Source: Paratinospora sagittata (taxonomy: Eukaryota > Streptophyta > Magnoliopsida > Ranunculales > Menispermaceae). From it: a DNA stretch of 64,000 bases. Below, in pieces: positions 22,020 through 33,759 of the stretch (its first letter is position 1; each line of letters starts with the position of its first letter). The notes below the pieces were generated by a model. That model did no database searches, was not told where the DNA came from, and saw only the letters and a program-made list of their open reading frames with translations. Where the stretch lies: the NCBI GenBank assembly GCA_035771175.1, contig CM069608.1, positions 24,434,519 through 24,498,518 of the forward strand, given 5' to 3'. A program made the position numbers and the translations under genes.

Positions 22020-24088
22020 TGTTGAACCAATTATCCTCATATCCCTTATGAGAATATGTCCCTATTATGAAAGATTTTGATGACTACAAAACTACATTTT
22101 GTTTATGATATTACTGCACATATGGCATATCTAATCTTACTTGAAGGTATCAAAGATTCAATGATGCATGGCCAACGTATTAAAGATCTTCTTGAAAACC
22201 ATGATCGTTTGAAGATGTTTAGTTATATGATTAGATTATGATAGGTTGTAGGACCTTCTAAGTCGTATGATTCAACAATATGCATGCCTACATGTTTTAA
22301 TCGATCAGTTGCATATTCGATTTAATCAAGTTATATTATGTTTTTATCAAGCCTTAATCGAGAAACCAAAAATCGTTTTTATAAAGTCTTTCAGGACACT
22401 AATGTTTTAGCAGCACATTAGTGTTTTAGCAGCACCCTCCTGGGCTTGATAAATCAAGACGCTAATAAAATATTAGGACGCTCAATGTTGAATTGATCTG
22501 ATTAATAAGGACGCTCATTTGGTAATAGCGACCTTTCCTTTATCAACCTTTGAGAATGTCAGGACACTGACTTAGTTTCAGCTCGCTGAAAGTTCTATCT
22601 ATTATTAAGTGATCTATCCTTAAGGACGCTGATAAGTTATAAGTTGAATAAATTATCAGGACGCTACTTGTGTAGGAGCGCCCTCATATTTAGAATCAAC
22701 TTAAATAACTTTCAGGACGCTTACCGTCTGTCAGCGCACTTAACATTGTTTTAAAACTATTTTTAATTGTTCAGGACGCTTACTCTGCGCCCTCGTGTGT
22801 CAAAAGTTTTAAAACAAAGCAGGACGCTCACTGCGAAGTAACGCCCTCATGAAGTAAGTTGTTTAACTGTCAAAGCAAGTCAAGACACTTACTATTTAGT
22901 AGCGCCCCCACTTCATTGTTTAGTAGGACATTGATGTTCTATGAGCGTCGTTACTTCATTGTTTAGTAGGACGTTGATGTTCTATGAGCGCCGTCAAAGA
23001 GGAAGAAAACAACAAAAAATATATTTTTGTTGTTCTGACATTACTGTTATTTCTGTTAACCTTTTCAAAAACGTATAAATACTTTTCAAAACTTTTCAGA
23101 ATTGTACAAAAAAAATTTTAGAACTTTTTAAACGTTCTAAAAACTTCGTCAGAACATTCCACTTTCATGAAAGGATCAAATGCTTTAGGTGCTATCGCCG
23201 TAATATGCATTAAGCTAAATCGATCCATATTGAGAAAGAATGTTAATGTTATATTTGAAATAACTTAGAGCGCCAAAATTACCAAGTCCATTGCTTCTCT
23301 GTTATTCCTATATATATGTGTTGCCTTAAAGCAGAAAAACTACTAATGAAATAAGAAACTGGTATTCATTCAAAACGTATTAACAATTTTCGTTTGTGCT
23401 AAACACTTTTTGAAAGTTAGTATTTTTTCACTTGCGCTTGATCTTACGATCTTTTGAAAGAAAAAGTTAAAGTCTTCTGGGTTGATTGATCTTCATCTTT
23501 ATTATTTTGAAAACCCACTGAAGAAGACAAAAGCTTTTTGAACCTGCTTTCAACATAAACTTCATCATAGATATTTTGTTGAATCTGTGATCACAGAAGG
23601 TTCAATCCAAAGCTTTGTAAGTATCACTTTGATTCTGAGTAAAGGGAGTCATATCTCATGTTGAATTCAGTTTGTGGTGACTGGTAAGTCATTGAGTTAG
23701 AGCAAGTGTTGCTCAAAGTTGTAAACGGTCTTCTCGGACCCATAAGTTAAGAACAGGTTCTCTCTCACCTATAAGTAGAGAATAAGTCTTCTCACACCCG
23801 CAAGTTGAGAAATGATCCTCTCACACCCGTAAGTGTACTGGTTTAGTCTTCACCCGTAAGAAGGTCCATAGTGGAGTTTGAACAAATCCTAACTGAGGAG
23901 GTTAGGTAGTGGATGTAAGCGTGGCCGAAGCACTATAAGTCTTGCTTGCATTGTCCCCTTTACATTTGTTGTATTTAAAATTGTTATACTTTGTTTAATC
24001 TGCTTTCATTACTCCGCACAATCTTAAGAAAGGTTAAAATCTGCTAATTGTCCAATTCAACCCCTTCTTGGACATATCTGGACGAACA
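22020..24088 (+). repeat. 5' LTR of copia element A
   Basis: Contains the GGACGCT/AGCGCCC array (about 22,390-22,995), a TATATATAT box at 23,309 and a short hairpin array (about 23,728-23,850) with loops like CACCCGCAAGT and stems TTCTC/GAGAA. Confidence 0.88.
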
Positions 24089-24090
24089 AT

Positions 24091-24102
24091 TGGTGTTAGA
24101 GC
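24091..24102 (+). promoter_or_regulatory. Primer binding site of element A
   Basis: TGGTGTTAGAGC, a variant of the initiator tRNA-Met site TGGTATCAGAGC (two changes), two bases after the LTR. Confidence 0.7.
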
Positions 24103-24141
24103 AGATTAACAGTCAAAGTATCTAACCATCTTTGATTGAGT

Positions 24142-24392
24142 ATGGCAGGAGAAAATGAAAGAAGTACTTATCTCTCAGGAGAAGGAAACTCCACCAACCG
24201 ACCACCATTGTTCAAGGGAGAAAACTATTCACACTGAAAAACTAAGATTAGGTACTACCTTAAAGCCCAAGATCAAGATATGTGGGATGTTGTGACATAT
24301 GGCTGTCCAACGGCTACTAAAATAGTTGACGGTGCTACTGTCCCAAAGGAAATAGATGAATGTAGTACCAAGGAAAAGAAAAGAGAACTACT
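24142..24392 (+). pseudogene. gag N-terminus of copia element A
   Basis: ATG 24,142 opens a frame with FKGENYSH and MWDVV motifs, the conserved N-terminal start of copia gag (LNGxNYxxW...LWxxI). A TGA replaces the expected Trp codon near 24,236. The frame ends at a deletion near 24,392 that fuses it to protease/pol sequence. Gag would form the particle; this piece cannot. Confidence 0.8.
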
Positions 24393-26614
24393 GGTAACGA
24401 TTTTCTATCCATATCTGATGTACTTTATGTTAAAGGGTAGAAGCATAATCTCTTGAGCATAAGTCAATTATGTGACAAGGGTAATGACATTTCATTTGAA
24501 GAAAATAGGTGCATTGTCAAGCATGCTGATAAAACTGTTGCATTCATGGCATCTAGAATTAAGAATGTGTATTGCACAAACTTTAATGACTTGAATAAAC
24601 AAAATGTAACATGTTTAAGTGCTATCTCTTGTAATGTTGCATGGCTATGGCATAGGAGATTAGCTCATGTTAATATGGATAACATATCTAGAATTGTCAA
24701 ACATGATCTTGTGAAGGGTATTCCGAAAGGAACTTACTCAAATGACAAGGTATGTGAACCATGTCAACTTGGTAAGCATACCCGATCATCATTTAAGAGC
24801 AAGAGGCATCAATCAACCTCTAGAGCTCTCAAACTAATTCACATGGATCTTTTCGGACCAACCAAAACTCAAAGCTTAGGTGGTAAATCATATGTGTTTG
24901 TGATTGTTGATGACTTTACTCGATTCACATGGGTATTTCTATTAGCTCATAAATCTGATGCTTGTGAACATTTATAAAATTTTGTAAGAGAGTCGAAAAT
25001 GAAAAAAGTCACAAAATCAACATAATTAGGAGTGGTAGAGGTGGTGAATTTGTAAATAAAAATCTCGAAGAATTTTGTAACAATCAAGGTTACACTCACC
25101 ATCTATCAACCCCCTAGGACACCACAGCAAAATGGTGTAGTTGAGGGAAAGAATAGAACTCTGCAAGAGATGTGTAGAACCATGCTCAATGAGTATAACA
25201 CTGCAAATTATTTTTGGGGTGAAGCTATAAACACTGCTTGCTATGTGATGAACCGAGTTCTGATTAGAAACGATTTGAATAAAACTCCATATGAACTATG
25301 GAATGGTAGAGCACCCAACATCAGTTACTTCCGAGTATTCGGATGTAAATGTTTTATTCTTAATGACATAGAAAATTTAGATAAGTTTGAACCTAAATCA
25401 AACATAGGAATATTCTTAGGATATTCTTCTCACAATAGAGCCTACAGAGTCTTCAACAAATCTAATCAAACCGTAGAAGAATCAATTCATATAAATTTTG
25501 ATGAAAGTATTGATAAGAAAAATCTTGAGGATGAATTTAAGCTCTAAGAGCTTGATATGATCAACTAAGTTCATTTCTTTTAGATCATAAGTTTCAAAAA
25601 GGAAAATTTGATCCAACTTTATTTGTCAAACACCACAATGATAATACGCTTATTGTTCAAATATATGTGGACGATATCATTTTTGGTGCGTCGAACAAAG
25701 AACTATGTCATGAGTTTTCTAAATTAATGGTGAAGGAATTTGAAATGAGTATGATGGGAGAACTTACATACTTCCTCGGCTTACAAATTAAATAAATGTC
25801 GAAAGGCACCTTCATAAGCCAATCAAAGTATGCTGAAGAAATGGTTAAAAAGTTTCAAATGCACAATTTGAAATCGATTGATACTCCCTGTACCTCTGCA
25901 ATCAAATTAGATAAGGATGAAAAAGGTAAATCAATTGATTCAAAACTTTATAGAGGCATGATTGGAAGTCTTTTGTACCTAACCGCAAGTCGACCTGACA
26001 ACATGTTCAGTGTCTGTCTTTGTGTAAGATTTCAATTGAACCTAAAGAATCTCATTTAAAATGTGTCAAACGAATATTCAGATATATAAATCACACAACA
26101 AACTTAGGAATTTGGTATTCCAAAGGTACTACTTTTGATCTCAGAAGTTATGTGGACTCCGACTATGCCGGTAATCTAACTGATAGGAAAAAACACCTTC
26201 GAATTTTGTCACTTTCTTGAAAATTCTTTGATTTCTTGGTTTTGTAAGAAACAACATTCCTTAGGACTATCCACAGCTGAAACATAATATGTTACAACTG
26301 GAAATTGTTGTTCTCAGGTTCTTTACATGAAACAACAACCTCAGGATTATCAAATATTTATTCAATGTGCTGAAATTTTATGTGATAATCCTAGTGCTAT
26401 TAACATATCTAAAAATCCTGTACTGAACTCCCAAACTAAGCATATTCAAATAAGACATCACTTTTTACGGGATCATGTGGAACATGGAGAAATTGTATTA
26501 TCTCATATTGGAACTACAGAACAACTGGCTGACATATTTACTAAAGCCTTACTAAAAAACCAGTTTGTTCATATTCGCAGAGAGCTAGGGATGTTCTCTG
26601 AGACCGATTTATAA
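24393..26614 (+). pseudogene. pol of copia element A (integrase, partial RT, RNase H)
   Basis: Pieces in order: end of protease/pre-integrase (SDVLYVKG, LLSISQLCDKGN), integrase zinc region (LWHRRLAHVN...CEPCQLGKH), first catalytic Asp (HMDLFGP), second Asp replaced by Gly at 25,034-25,036 (RSGRGGEF), Glu region, GIFLGYSSHNRAYRVFN (about 25,400), then a jump into the late reverse transcriptase. The YVDD box is at 25,664-25,675. RNase H follows (YVDSDYAGN near 26,148; SKNPVLNSQTKHI; ADIFTKAL) and ends at 26,614. Frameshifts and stops occur at 24,975, 25,545, 25,793 and 26,056 onward. The polyprotein would reverse-transcribe and integrate the element; this copy cannot. Confidence 0.9.
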
Positions 26615-26901
26615 TATTTTGATACTTACTTCCATATGGGGAGATTTATTTCATGATACTTTACACTTCTTGATATTTCAAAAGGGGGAAAAAGTACTAT
26701 CATTGAAGAATCATAAACTCAGGGGGAGTTTAACACTAAGGGTGAGTCTTAGTGATAGTTTAATGTACATTCCTTGGTAATACACTCATATCAAATGAAA
26801 CATGGAACATTTGTACAGGATCTCATGCATACATACATCATTTTATTAGTTTGCTTTAAAGCCTACAGTAATGTGTTTGAAATCATAAAAAAGGGGAAGA
26901 T
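26615..26901 (+). promoter_or_regulatory. 3' leader and polypurine tract of element A
   Basis: Non-coding, with GGGGGAG-type purine tracts at about 26,680-26,715 and the polypurine tract AAAAAAGGGGAAGA at 26,887-26,900 immediately before the 3' LTR. No envelope-like ORF is present. Confidence 0.7.
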
Positions 26902-28913
26902 TGTTGAACCAATTATCCTCATCTCCCTTATGAGAATATGCCCCTATTATGAAATATTTTGATGATTACAAAACTACATTCTGTTTATGATATTACTGCA
27001 CATATGACATATCTAATCTTACTTGAAGGTATCAAAGATTCAATGATGCATGGCGAACGTCTTAAAGATCTTCTTGAAGACCATGATCATTTGAAGATGT
27101 TTAGTTATATGATTAGATTATGATAGGTTGTAGGACCTTCTAAGTCATATGATTTAACAATATGCATGTCTACATGTTTTAATCGATCGGTTGCATATTC
27201 GATTTAATTCGGTTATATTATATTTTTATCAAGCCTTAATCGAGAAACCAAAAACCATTTTTATAAAGTCTTTTAGGAGGCTAATATTTTAGCAGCGCCC
27301 TGTTGGACTTGATAAGTTAGGACGCTGATAAAATATTAGGACGCTCAAGGTTGAATTGATCTGATTAATAAGGACGCTCACTTGGTTATAACAACCTTTT
27401 CTTTATCAACCTTTGAGAATGTCATAACGCTGACTTAGTTTCAGCTCGCTGAAAGTTCTTTCTGTTTTTAAGTGATTTCTATCCTTAAGGACATTGATAA
27501 GTTATAAGTTGAATAAATTATCAATATGCTACTTGTGTAGGAGTGCCCTCATCTTTAGAATCAACTTAAATAACTTTCAGGATGCTTACCGTCCGTCAGC
27601 GCACTTAACATTGTTTTAAAACTGCTTTTTATAGTTCAGAACGCTTACTCTTGAGTAGCACCCTCGTGTGTCAAAAGTTTTAAAACAAAGCAGGGCGCTC
27701 ACTACGAAGTAGCGCCCTCATGAATTAAGTCGTTTGATTATCAAAGCAAGTCAGGACGCTTACTATTTAGTAGCGCCCACACTTTATTGTTTAGTAGGAC
27801 GCTGATGTTTTATGAGCGCCCTCACAGGAACAAAACGACAGAAAAAATATTTTTGTTGTTCTGACATTACTGCTATTTCTGTTAACCTTTTCAGAAACGT
27901 ATGAATACTTTTCAGAATCGTACAAAAAAAAATTTAGAACTTTTTCAACGTTATAAAACTTCGTCAGAACATTCCTCTTTAATGGAAGGATCAGATGATT
28001 CAGCTGCTATCTCCGTAATATGCATTGAGTTGAATTGATCCATTTCGGGAAAAAATGTTAACGTTATATTTGATATAACTTAGAGCGACAAAATTACCAA
28101 GTCCATTGCGTTTCTGTTATTCCTATACATGCGTTCAACCTTACAGCAGAAAAACTACTAATCAAATGCGAAACTGATATTCATTCAAAACGTATTAACA
28201 ATTTTCGTTTGCGCTAAACACTTTTTGAAAGTTAGTCTTCTTTCACTTGCGCTTGATCTTACTATCTTTTGAAAGAAAAACTTAAAGTCTTCTGGGTTGA
28301 TTGATCTTCATCTTCATTATTTTAAAAACCCACTGAAGAAGACAAAAGCTCTTTGAACCTACTTTCAACATAAACTTCATCATACATATTTTGCTGAATC
28401 TGTAATCACAGAAGGTTCAATCCAAAGCTTTGTAAGTATCACTTTGATTCTGAGTAAAGAGAATCATATCTGATCTTGTATTCAGTTTGTGGTGACTGGT
28501 AAGTCACTGAGTTAGAGCAAGTGTTGCTCAAAGTTGTAAACGATCTTCTCACACCCATAAGTTGAGAATAGGTTCTCTCTCACCTGTAAGTAGATAATAG
28601 GTCTTCTCACACCCGCAAGTTGAGACAAGGTAGTTCTCACACCTGTAAGTTGAGAAAGTGTACTGGTTTGATCTTCACTCGTAAGAAGGTCCATAGTGGA
28701 GTTTGAACAAATCCTAACTGAGGAGGTTAGGTAGTGGATGCAGGCGCGGCCGAACCACTATAAATCTTGCTTGCATTGTCCCCTTTACATTTGTTGTATT
28801 TAAAATTGTTATACTTTGTTTAATCTGCTTACATTATTCTGCACAATTTTAAGAAAGGTTAAAATCTGCTAAGTGTCCAATTCACCCCCGTCTTGGACAT
28901 ATCTGGGCCAACA
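26902..28913 (+). repeat. 3' LTR of copia element A
   Basis: Starts TGTTGAACC and ends GGGCCAACA. Carries the GGACGCT array (about 27,265-27,830) and the short hairpin array (about 28,540-28,690). Confidence 0.88.
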
Positions 28914-30740
28914 ATCGTATACCTCCGATTCTTTTCACGTTGGTAGGGATTCGGGGGATGATGGTATAGGGTGTGATGTACGAGGCAAAGTTATTTCTAG
29001 GCGAGCCTTAGCCACACTGGAATTTGCGTTCGTCATGACTGCAGAGGATGTTCACGAGGTATTTTATGAGTATGGGGTTTTGTCGTCTGTTAGATTCAGG
29101 GCTCTTGAGTCGAATGAGAGGGCTTGCTCTCCGCGTCATCGTGAGGAGATTGCTCTTAACAAAAACATGTTTGTGCATGGACTTAGGCTCTCTCTTCATG
29201 CTATCCTAAGGGATTTTTTGGCAAAACTGGAAGTTGCGCCCACCCTGTTGTGTCCTTGGGTTAAGGGGTTTTTGGTTTGTTGTTTGTCTTTGTGGATAAA
29301 GCATAGTCTGGAGGACTTGAGTTTTAGAAAGCTCTTATACTGCTACAAGATAGTTCAACATGGTCATTCTTGTGGTTGTTATGGGGTTGTACCGCATTGT
29401 CACGAGAAGTTGATCAAAGGTAAATTTTGACATGGTACCTCTTGGAGGAGTGAGTGGTTTTTCTCTAGCAAGGCTTTGGTGGATGAGGGCCTGAAGCCTC
29501 GAATTCTTCAGAGGTATCACTTGCTTGGTAAGGAAGCAGGGAGGGCAGTTAGATATTTTTATTTATGTTATGTTTGTTCCTCTCTCATTGGTTTGTTCAT
29601 GTTGTATGTAGGTTCCACACGCCGCCCCCGTATTTTCGTCGAGTTGGAAGAGAAGATCAAGCACATGCAAAATTTGTGACCGTCTAGGCGTGCCTTTATC
29701 AAGTTGACTTCTTTGAGCCGTCTTGCCGCTTTATCGGTGGCTACTGATCCTAGCTCTCCCCGTCGTAAATTAAGTGGTCATTGTTACATCTTGTCGCATT
29801 TAACATTTTTTGTTTGTTCTGTTAATTGCTTGTTTCCGTCATAGTGATTCCAATGTTTGGTTCTTCGACTCCCTCGGGCCATTCTGATTTCCCTAGTTTC
29901 GGGTTGAGGATGGATTCGCCTCCCGCATTGATGGATGAAGGTGAGTTGCTGCTTGCTCGACAACCATTGGTCTAGAAAGCTTACGATACGACTTCTGTTT
30001 AATCCAGCCAGGCTGGATATACTTCCCCGGCTTCTAATCCTGCGAACAGCCCTGCTCCGCCTACCCCTTCGTCTAGGAAAGGGAAGAAGAAGTTCTTGCC
30101 AGGTTCTTAATCTTCGAATAAGAAAAAAACTTCCCACCTTGGATCTACTGGTCCTATCCTCATAGAGAAGGCTGAGGATTATGTTGAGTGCATGAGTCGA
30201 GATTCCAAGGTGGGTGTGAAAGCGCAAAGGCCCAAGAAATGCAGGACACGGAGCTTGAGCCCCTATGGGAGGATGCGATAGTTTAATTGACTCAGGTGAT
30301 TTTTCTTAATGTTCTCCTATTATACTTTTTCTTTTGTCATTCACTTTTCTTAAGATTTTTAACATAAGTTGTTGTTTTGTAGGCGACCTACGCGATGAGT
30401 ATTACTTGGGAGAAGTCAAATACAAGGTTGAGGGAAGTAGAGAATGGTTACAGTCTACGCCTGTCTAAACAACCAAAGTTAGTCAAAGAAAATGCCCTCA
30501 GGGCTGCCAAGAGAGAGAAAGAAGCCGCTATGGCTCGTCAGGATGCTAAGCACAACAGAGCGGAGCTCGCAGTGTAATGGATGACATGCGCGCCAGGCAC
30601 GAGGTCGAGGTAGCGGGTGCGAACAAGGAGGCGAACGATTGGGGGTACCTTGAAGCCATAAGGAACCTAGTATTAGAGATAGAACATCATCTCCCGCACT
30701 GGAGTCTTAGCTTTTTCGACGAAGGTTGCCCTGGGGCATA

Positions 30741-31549
30741 GCGTGTTGTTTAAGGGCCTTGTTAGCACATGCTCCCGTTTTCTTAGCTTCGGTCATTGTT
30801 TTTCTTGAATTGTTTGTGGATGTTAATTATCGGGTCGGGTGTTTATGGCCTAACTTCGTGAACAACTTTTGATGAATTCTTCCTTATCGACACAGTTGAA
30901 TTACCATTTATAATCTATTGGTTTTTTAAGATATTTCCTATGCGTATGTTTAATAGTGTGCCTATGTGTTTTTATTTTTGTATCTTTTTGAATAATGCTG
31001 AAGGTAAACTTGTTTATTGGCAATTTACGAGCCTCAGGTGTCTCGTTTACTCGAAGTGTTTGTCGTCTTTGTTATCTAGTGCTTGTGGTTTTTGTTATCT
31101 GATAGTTGCATAACTCGCACTAAGCATCGTGGCCTTTGTTATTTGATGAGTGCTTGGCTCATGTCGGGCTCGTAGCTTTTGTTGTTTTGTTACGTGTTCA
31201 GCTCATGTTGCTCCCGTGGCCTTTGCTATTTTGATACGTGTTCAGCTCACGTGGGACCTGTGGTCTTCGCTGTTTTGATACGTGTTCAGCTCACGTTGGG
31301 CCTGTGGTCTTCGCTATTTTGACACGTGTTAAGATCACGTTGGGCCTGTGGCCTTTCCTATTTTGATACATGTTCAACTCACATTAGGCTTGTAGCCTTT
31401 GCTATTTGATACATGTATAGCTCACGTTGGGGCATAGTTCTCCAATCAGGATTTTAAAACAATATTCATGATGTTAGTCATTTGACGTGCTGTTAAACTT
31501 TTGGCCTTGAATACATTGGATTGGAAACAAGAAAACAAACAATCTTTGG
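30741..31549. repeat. Spacer with about 45-bp tandem repeats carrying ACGTG...CACGT
   Basis: From about 31,075 to 31,440, seven or so degenerate units repeat CGTGTTCAGCTCACGT then GGCCTGTGGTCTTCGCTATTTT. Each has an ACGTG/CACGT inverted pair. The rest of the spacer is unassigned. Tat-lineage elements are known for variable tandem repeats in the region before the 3' LTR. Confidence 0.75.
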
Positions 31550-33691
31550 GTTCTAAGGACCTGTTTCATTTATGTCTTCTTTACCTTCATACGGTGCCAC
31601 GTTCTGGTCACTACACCATCCTGCCTTCAGAAGGGCCAATGCAAAACACTGCCTCACATCTTTTTGATCACCTCGCACGATTCCAATTTTTTTTCCTGTG
31701 GGAAACTTCATGAAGAGGTGATACGACGACACCACCACTTGCAACGCGTTGAGGGTTGAGGGTTGGCATTTGATGATCCTATTGAACGTTGAGGAGCAGT
31801 CCAACACTAAAAAATTGTTCATGATGGTGGATTGGAATGGGAAACCGTCAGAGGCAGAGTTATTATCCCCTCGAGGCTGACTGAATCGCCAGTGATCCAA
31901 TCAGGGGGGTTGGGGATGGTTGTAGGCGCAAATCCCTTATGCTCATGCGTTTGAAGGTTGAGCTAAACAGTATGTTCGCTAAACTTCCTCTATCCACCAA
32001 CAACTTGTGGACTTTGTGGTTTATGATATCTAGGGTCACGACCAGGGCGTTTGGGTGCCAGAAGTGAAGTCTGCGAGCATCCTCTTCTGTGAATGAGATG
32101 ACATGTGGGTCTCTTCGCGGTTCTTGTCTTAAGTTGAAAGCAAAGTATGCGTCGAGTGGCGGGTTCCATGCTTCGCAAGCGTATGCTTTTCTTGCCTATT
32201 TGAGTCACCGCCAAAGATCGATTCGCCTATAATGGTGTGAATTTTCACTATTGAACGTGGAAGTCAGGGAGGCATGTCCCTATTTGTTGGCATGTTGGTC
32301 TCATTTGCCACATATTTTCTCATTTCTCCTCGACTCACTAACTCTTCGATCTGCTTCTTCAAGCCGTAGCAATCGACAGTTTTGTAACCATGGTTGCAAT
32401 GATATCTACAATACTTCGTTCAACTTCCGTCATCATGAGGCGCGGGGGGTGTATGAGGTTTCGGCATTCAGCCTTGGTAAGGACTTGCTCAACGGGGACG
32501 ATAAGTGGGGTGTAGGCTAGCCTAACTCGCCCGACGTTATCTAAGTTTTTTCCTTTTTCTTCTCTCTCTTTCCTTTTCTTCAGAGGCGCCTCTTCCTTGA
32601 CTTGGACGTCCTTTGCCGTCTTCATCTCTTCAACATTCATGTATTTTCCATCTCGGATGAGGAACTCTTCATAGGTCTTAGCCGGGTTCTTGGCTAGAGA
32701 CCACCAAAATCTACTTGCTTGAAGGCTCTCCATTATGGAAGTCAGTGCTACATCAGGTGAATACCCTTCAACCTAAAATGCCTCATGCACAAAACGGGAG
32801 ATATAATCCTTGAGAGCTCCATCTTTCCCTTGTTTTACGGAAAAAAGGTATGTGGAAGGGTTCCTCGTCTCACGAAGCCCTATGATCTGGCTGACGAAAG
32901 CACGCCCAAGTTGATAAAAGAAGTGGATCGACTTGGGCGGCAATCCATGAAACCAACTTAAGGCTGCTCCGGTCAGCGTGTGTTGAAAAGCCAGACAGAG
33001 GGTCTAATCAGTCACCTCATATAGTTTCATCCATGTCTTGTATTTAGTTAGGTGGTTGACTGGATCCCTCTTCTCATCATACAGGTCCTTGTGAGGAATC
33101 TTGATGTGTTAAGGCAAGGTGGCACTTTGGATCTTTTCTGCGAAGGGCAACTCTACTTCTCCCAGAATTGCATCTATGGATGAACGGGCTCTCGAACCTT
33201 CTACAACTTGAATAATCTGAGGCTGATCCCTAGTTCTCATTGTTGTGATGTATGGTTGGCAGGCGGCGTTTATGGCCCTTGCATTCAATAGACCTCTCTG
33301 CACACCGACTAGAGTCGAGATCTGTTCCTGATTCACAAAAATGGGAAGCAGTTCGTTGTTCCATCATCAGTGGACTTGGATGGCTTTGCTCATCTTGAGC
33401 AGCTACTCTCCGAACAGGTTTCAAGACACTTTCATCTCGGTGCTCGTGCAAGAATTTTGAAGACTAGCTTCTTGCAGGCGCTACGCGATGGGCTTGTTCG
33501 ATCCGTTCTAGGATATTAGCCATTCGATTGAAGTTTTCTACAACCGTCCCCATTCTTCGATCCATGCTCCCATGCCAAAGTTGGGTGGTCCGACTTCTCG
33601 AGGCAACCCTTTGCATGAAGTTGAGGTTTTCTGCGACAAAGTTGGCGAACTGATTCCTGGTTCACAGCTTCCTCTCGAAGGGGTTGGACAT
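31550..33691 (-). pseudogene. gag-protease pseudogene of Tat-lineage element X
   Basis: Begins at ATG 33,691 (MSNPFERKL then a stop). The gag domain is recognisable from about 33,200 to 32,600: YDEKRDPVNHLTKYKTWM, FQHTLTGAALSWFHGLPP, FVSQIIGLR, LFSVKQGKDGALKDYISRF, SLAKNPAKTYEEFL and a Lys/Glu-rich tail. Near 31,900-31,560 the frame resembles the end of a Tat protease (LNALQVVVSSYHLFMKFPT, GIVRGDQKDVRQC). Many stops and frameshifts are present; the one at about 32,773 falls where relatives have Gln. The sequence then ends, with no reverse transcriptase. Gag lies on the strand opposite to the 21,959-30,740 gene. Confidence 0.85.
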
Positions 33692-33732
33692 TGTTTTCAC
33701 TTATGGTTTTAAGGCAATGGACTTTTCAGTTA

Positions 33733-33752
33733 TCGTTCCCCACAAACGACAC
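33733..33752 (-). promoter_or_regulatory. Primer binding region of element X
   Basis: The complement reads TGGTGTCGTTTGTGGGGA, a decayed form of the TGGCGCCGTCTGTGGGGA block that follows the 5' LTR of Tat-lineage elements. It sits about 45 bases before the gag ATG, as expected. Confidence 0.65.
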
Positions 33753-33759
33753 CAGACGT

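Larger units (their letters stand above)
22020..28913 (+). mobile_element. Ty1/copia element A (SIRE-like), internally deleted, nested in X
   Basis: LTRs at 22,020-24,088 and 26,902-28,913 begin TGTTGAACC and end CGAACA/GCCAACA. Flanks are GTCGT (22,015-22,019) and ATCGT (28,914-28,918), a 5-bp duplication with one change. Primer site and polypurine tract are present. The internal region is only 2.8 kb and lacks most of gag, protease and the N-terminal half of reverse transcriptase. LTR differences are frequent, including an extra duplicated GTTTAGTAGGACGTTGATG segment near 22,920-22,985 in the 5' copy, so it is not recent. Confidence 0.9.
21959..30740 (+). pseudogene. Antisense extra ORF of element X, split by copia element A
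   Basis: ATG at 21,959; 61 bases lie before the copia insertion and the frame resumes in phase at 28,919 once the insertion and duplicated target are set aside. The next part (to about 29,545) has FVHGLRLSLHAILRDFL and LEVAPT motifs, matching the GWVTFY...LSVAPA domain of the W gene (Transposase_28-like). An in-frame TGA lies at 29,428. GT...AG introns are plausible at about 29,549-29,610 and about 30,297-30,381; the second is followed by ATYAMS, parallel to AAYQIFMAM after the last intron of W. A Lys/Glu/Ala-rich helix follows (30,395-30,577). Function unknown. The exon model is inferred. Confidence 0.6.

Noticed and set aside
26774..26962. Possible envelope-like ORF after pol in element A
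   Set aside because: 62 codons running into the LTR, without signal peptide, transmembrane segment or coiled coil.
29784..30227. Minus-strand 147-codon ORF
   Set aside because: It is opposite to the antisense gene exons of X and has no motif; likely a shadow frame.
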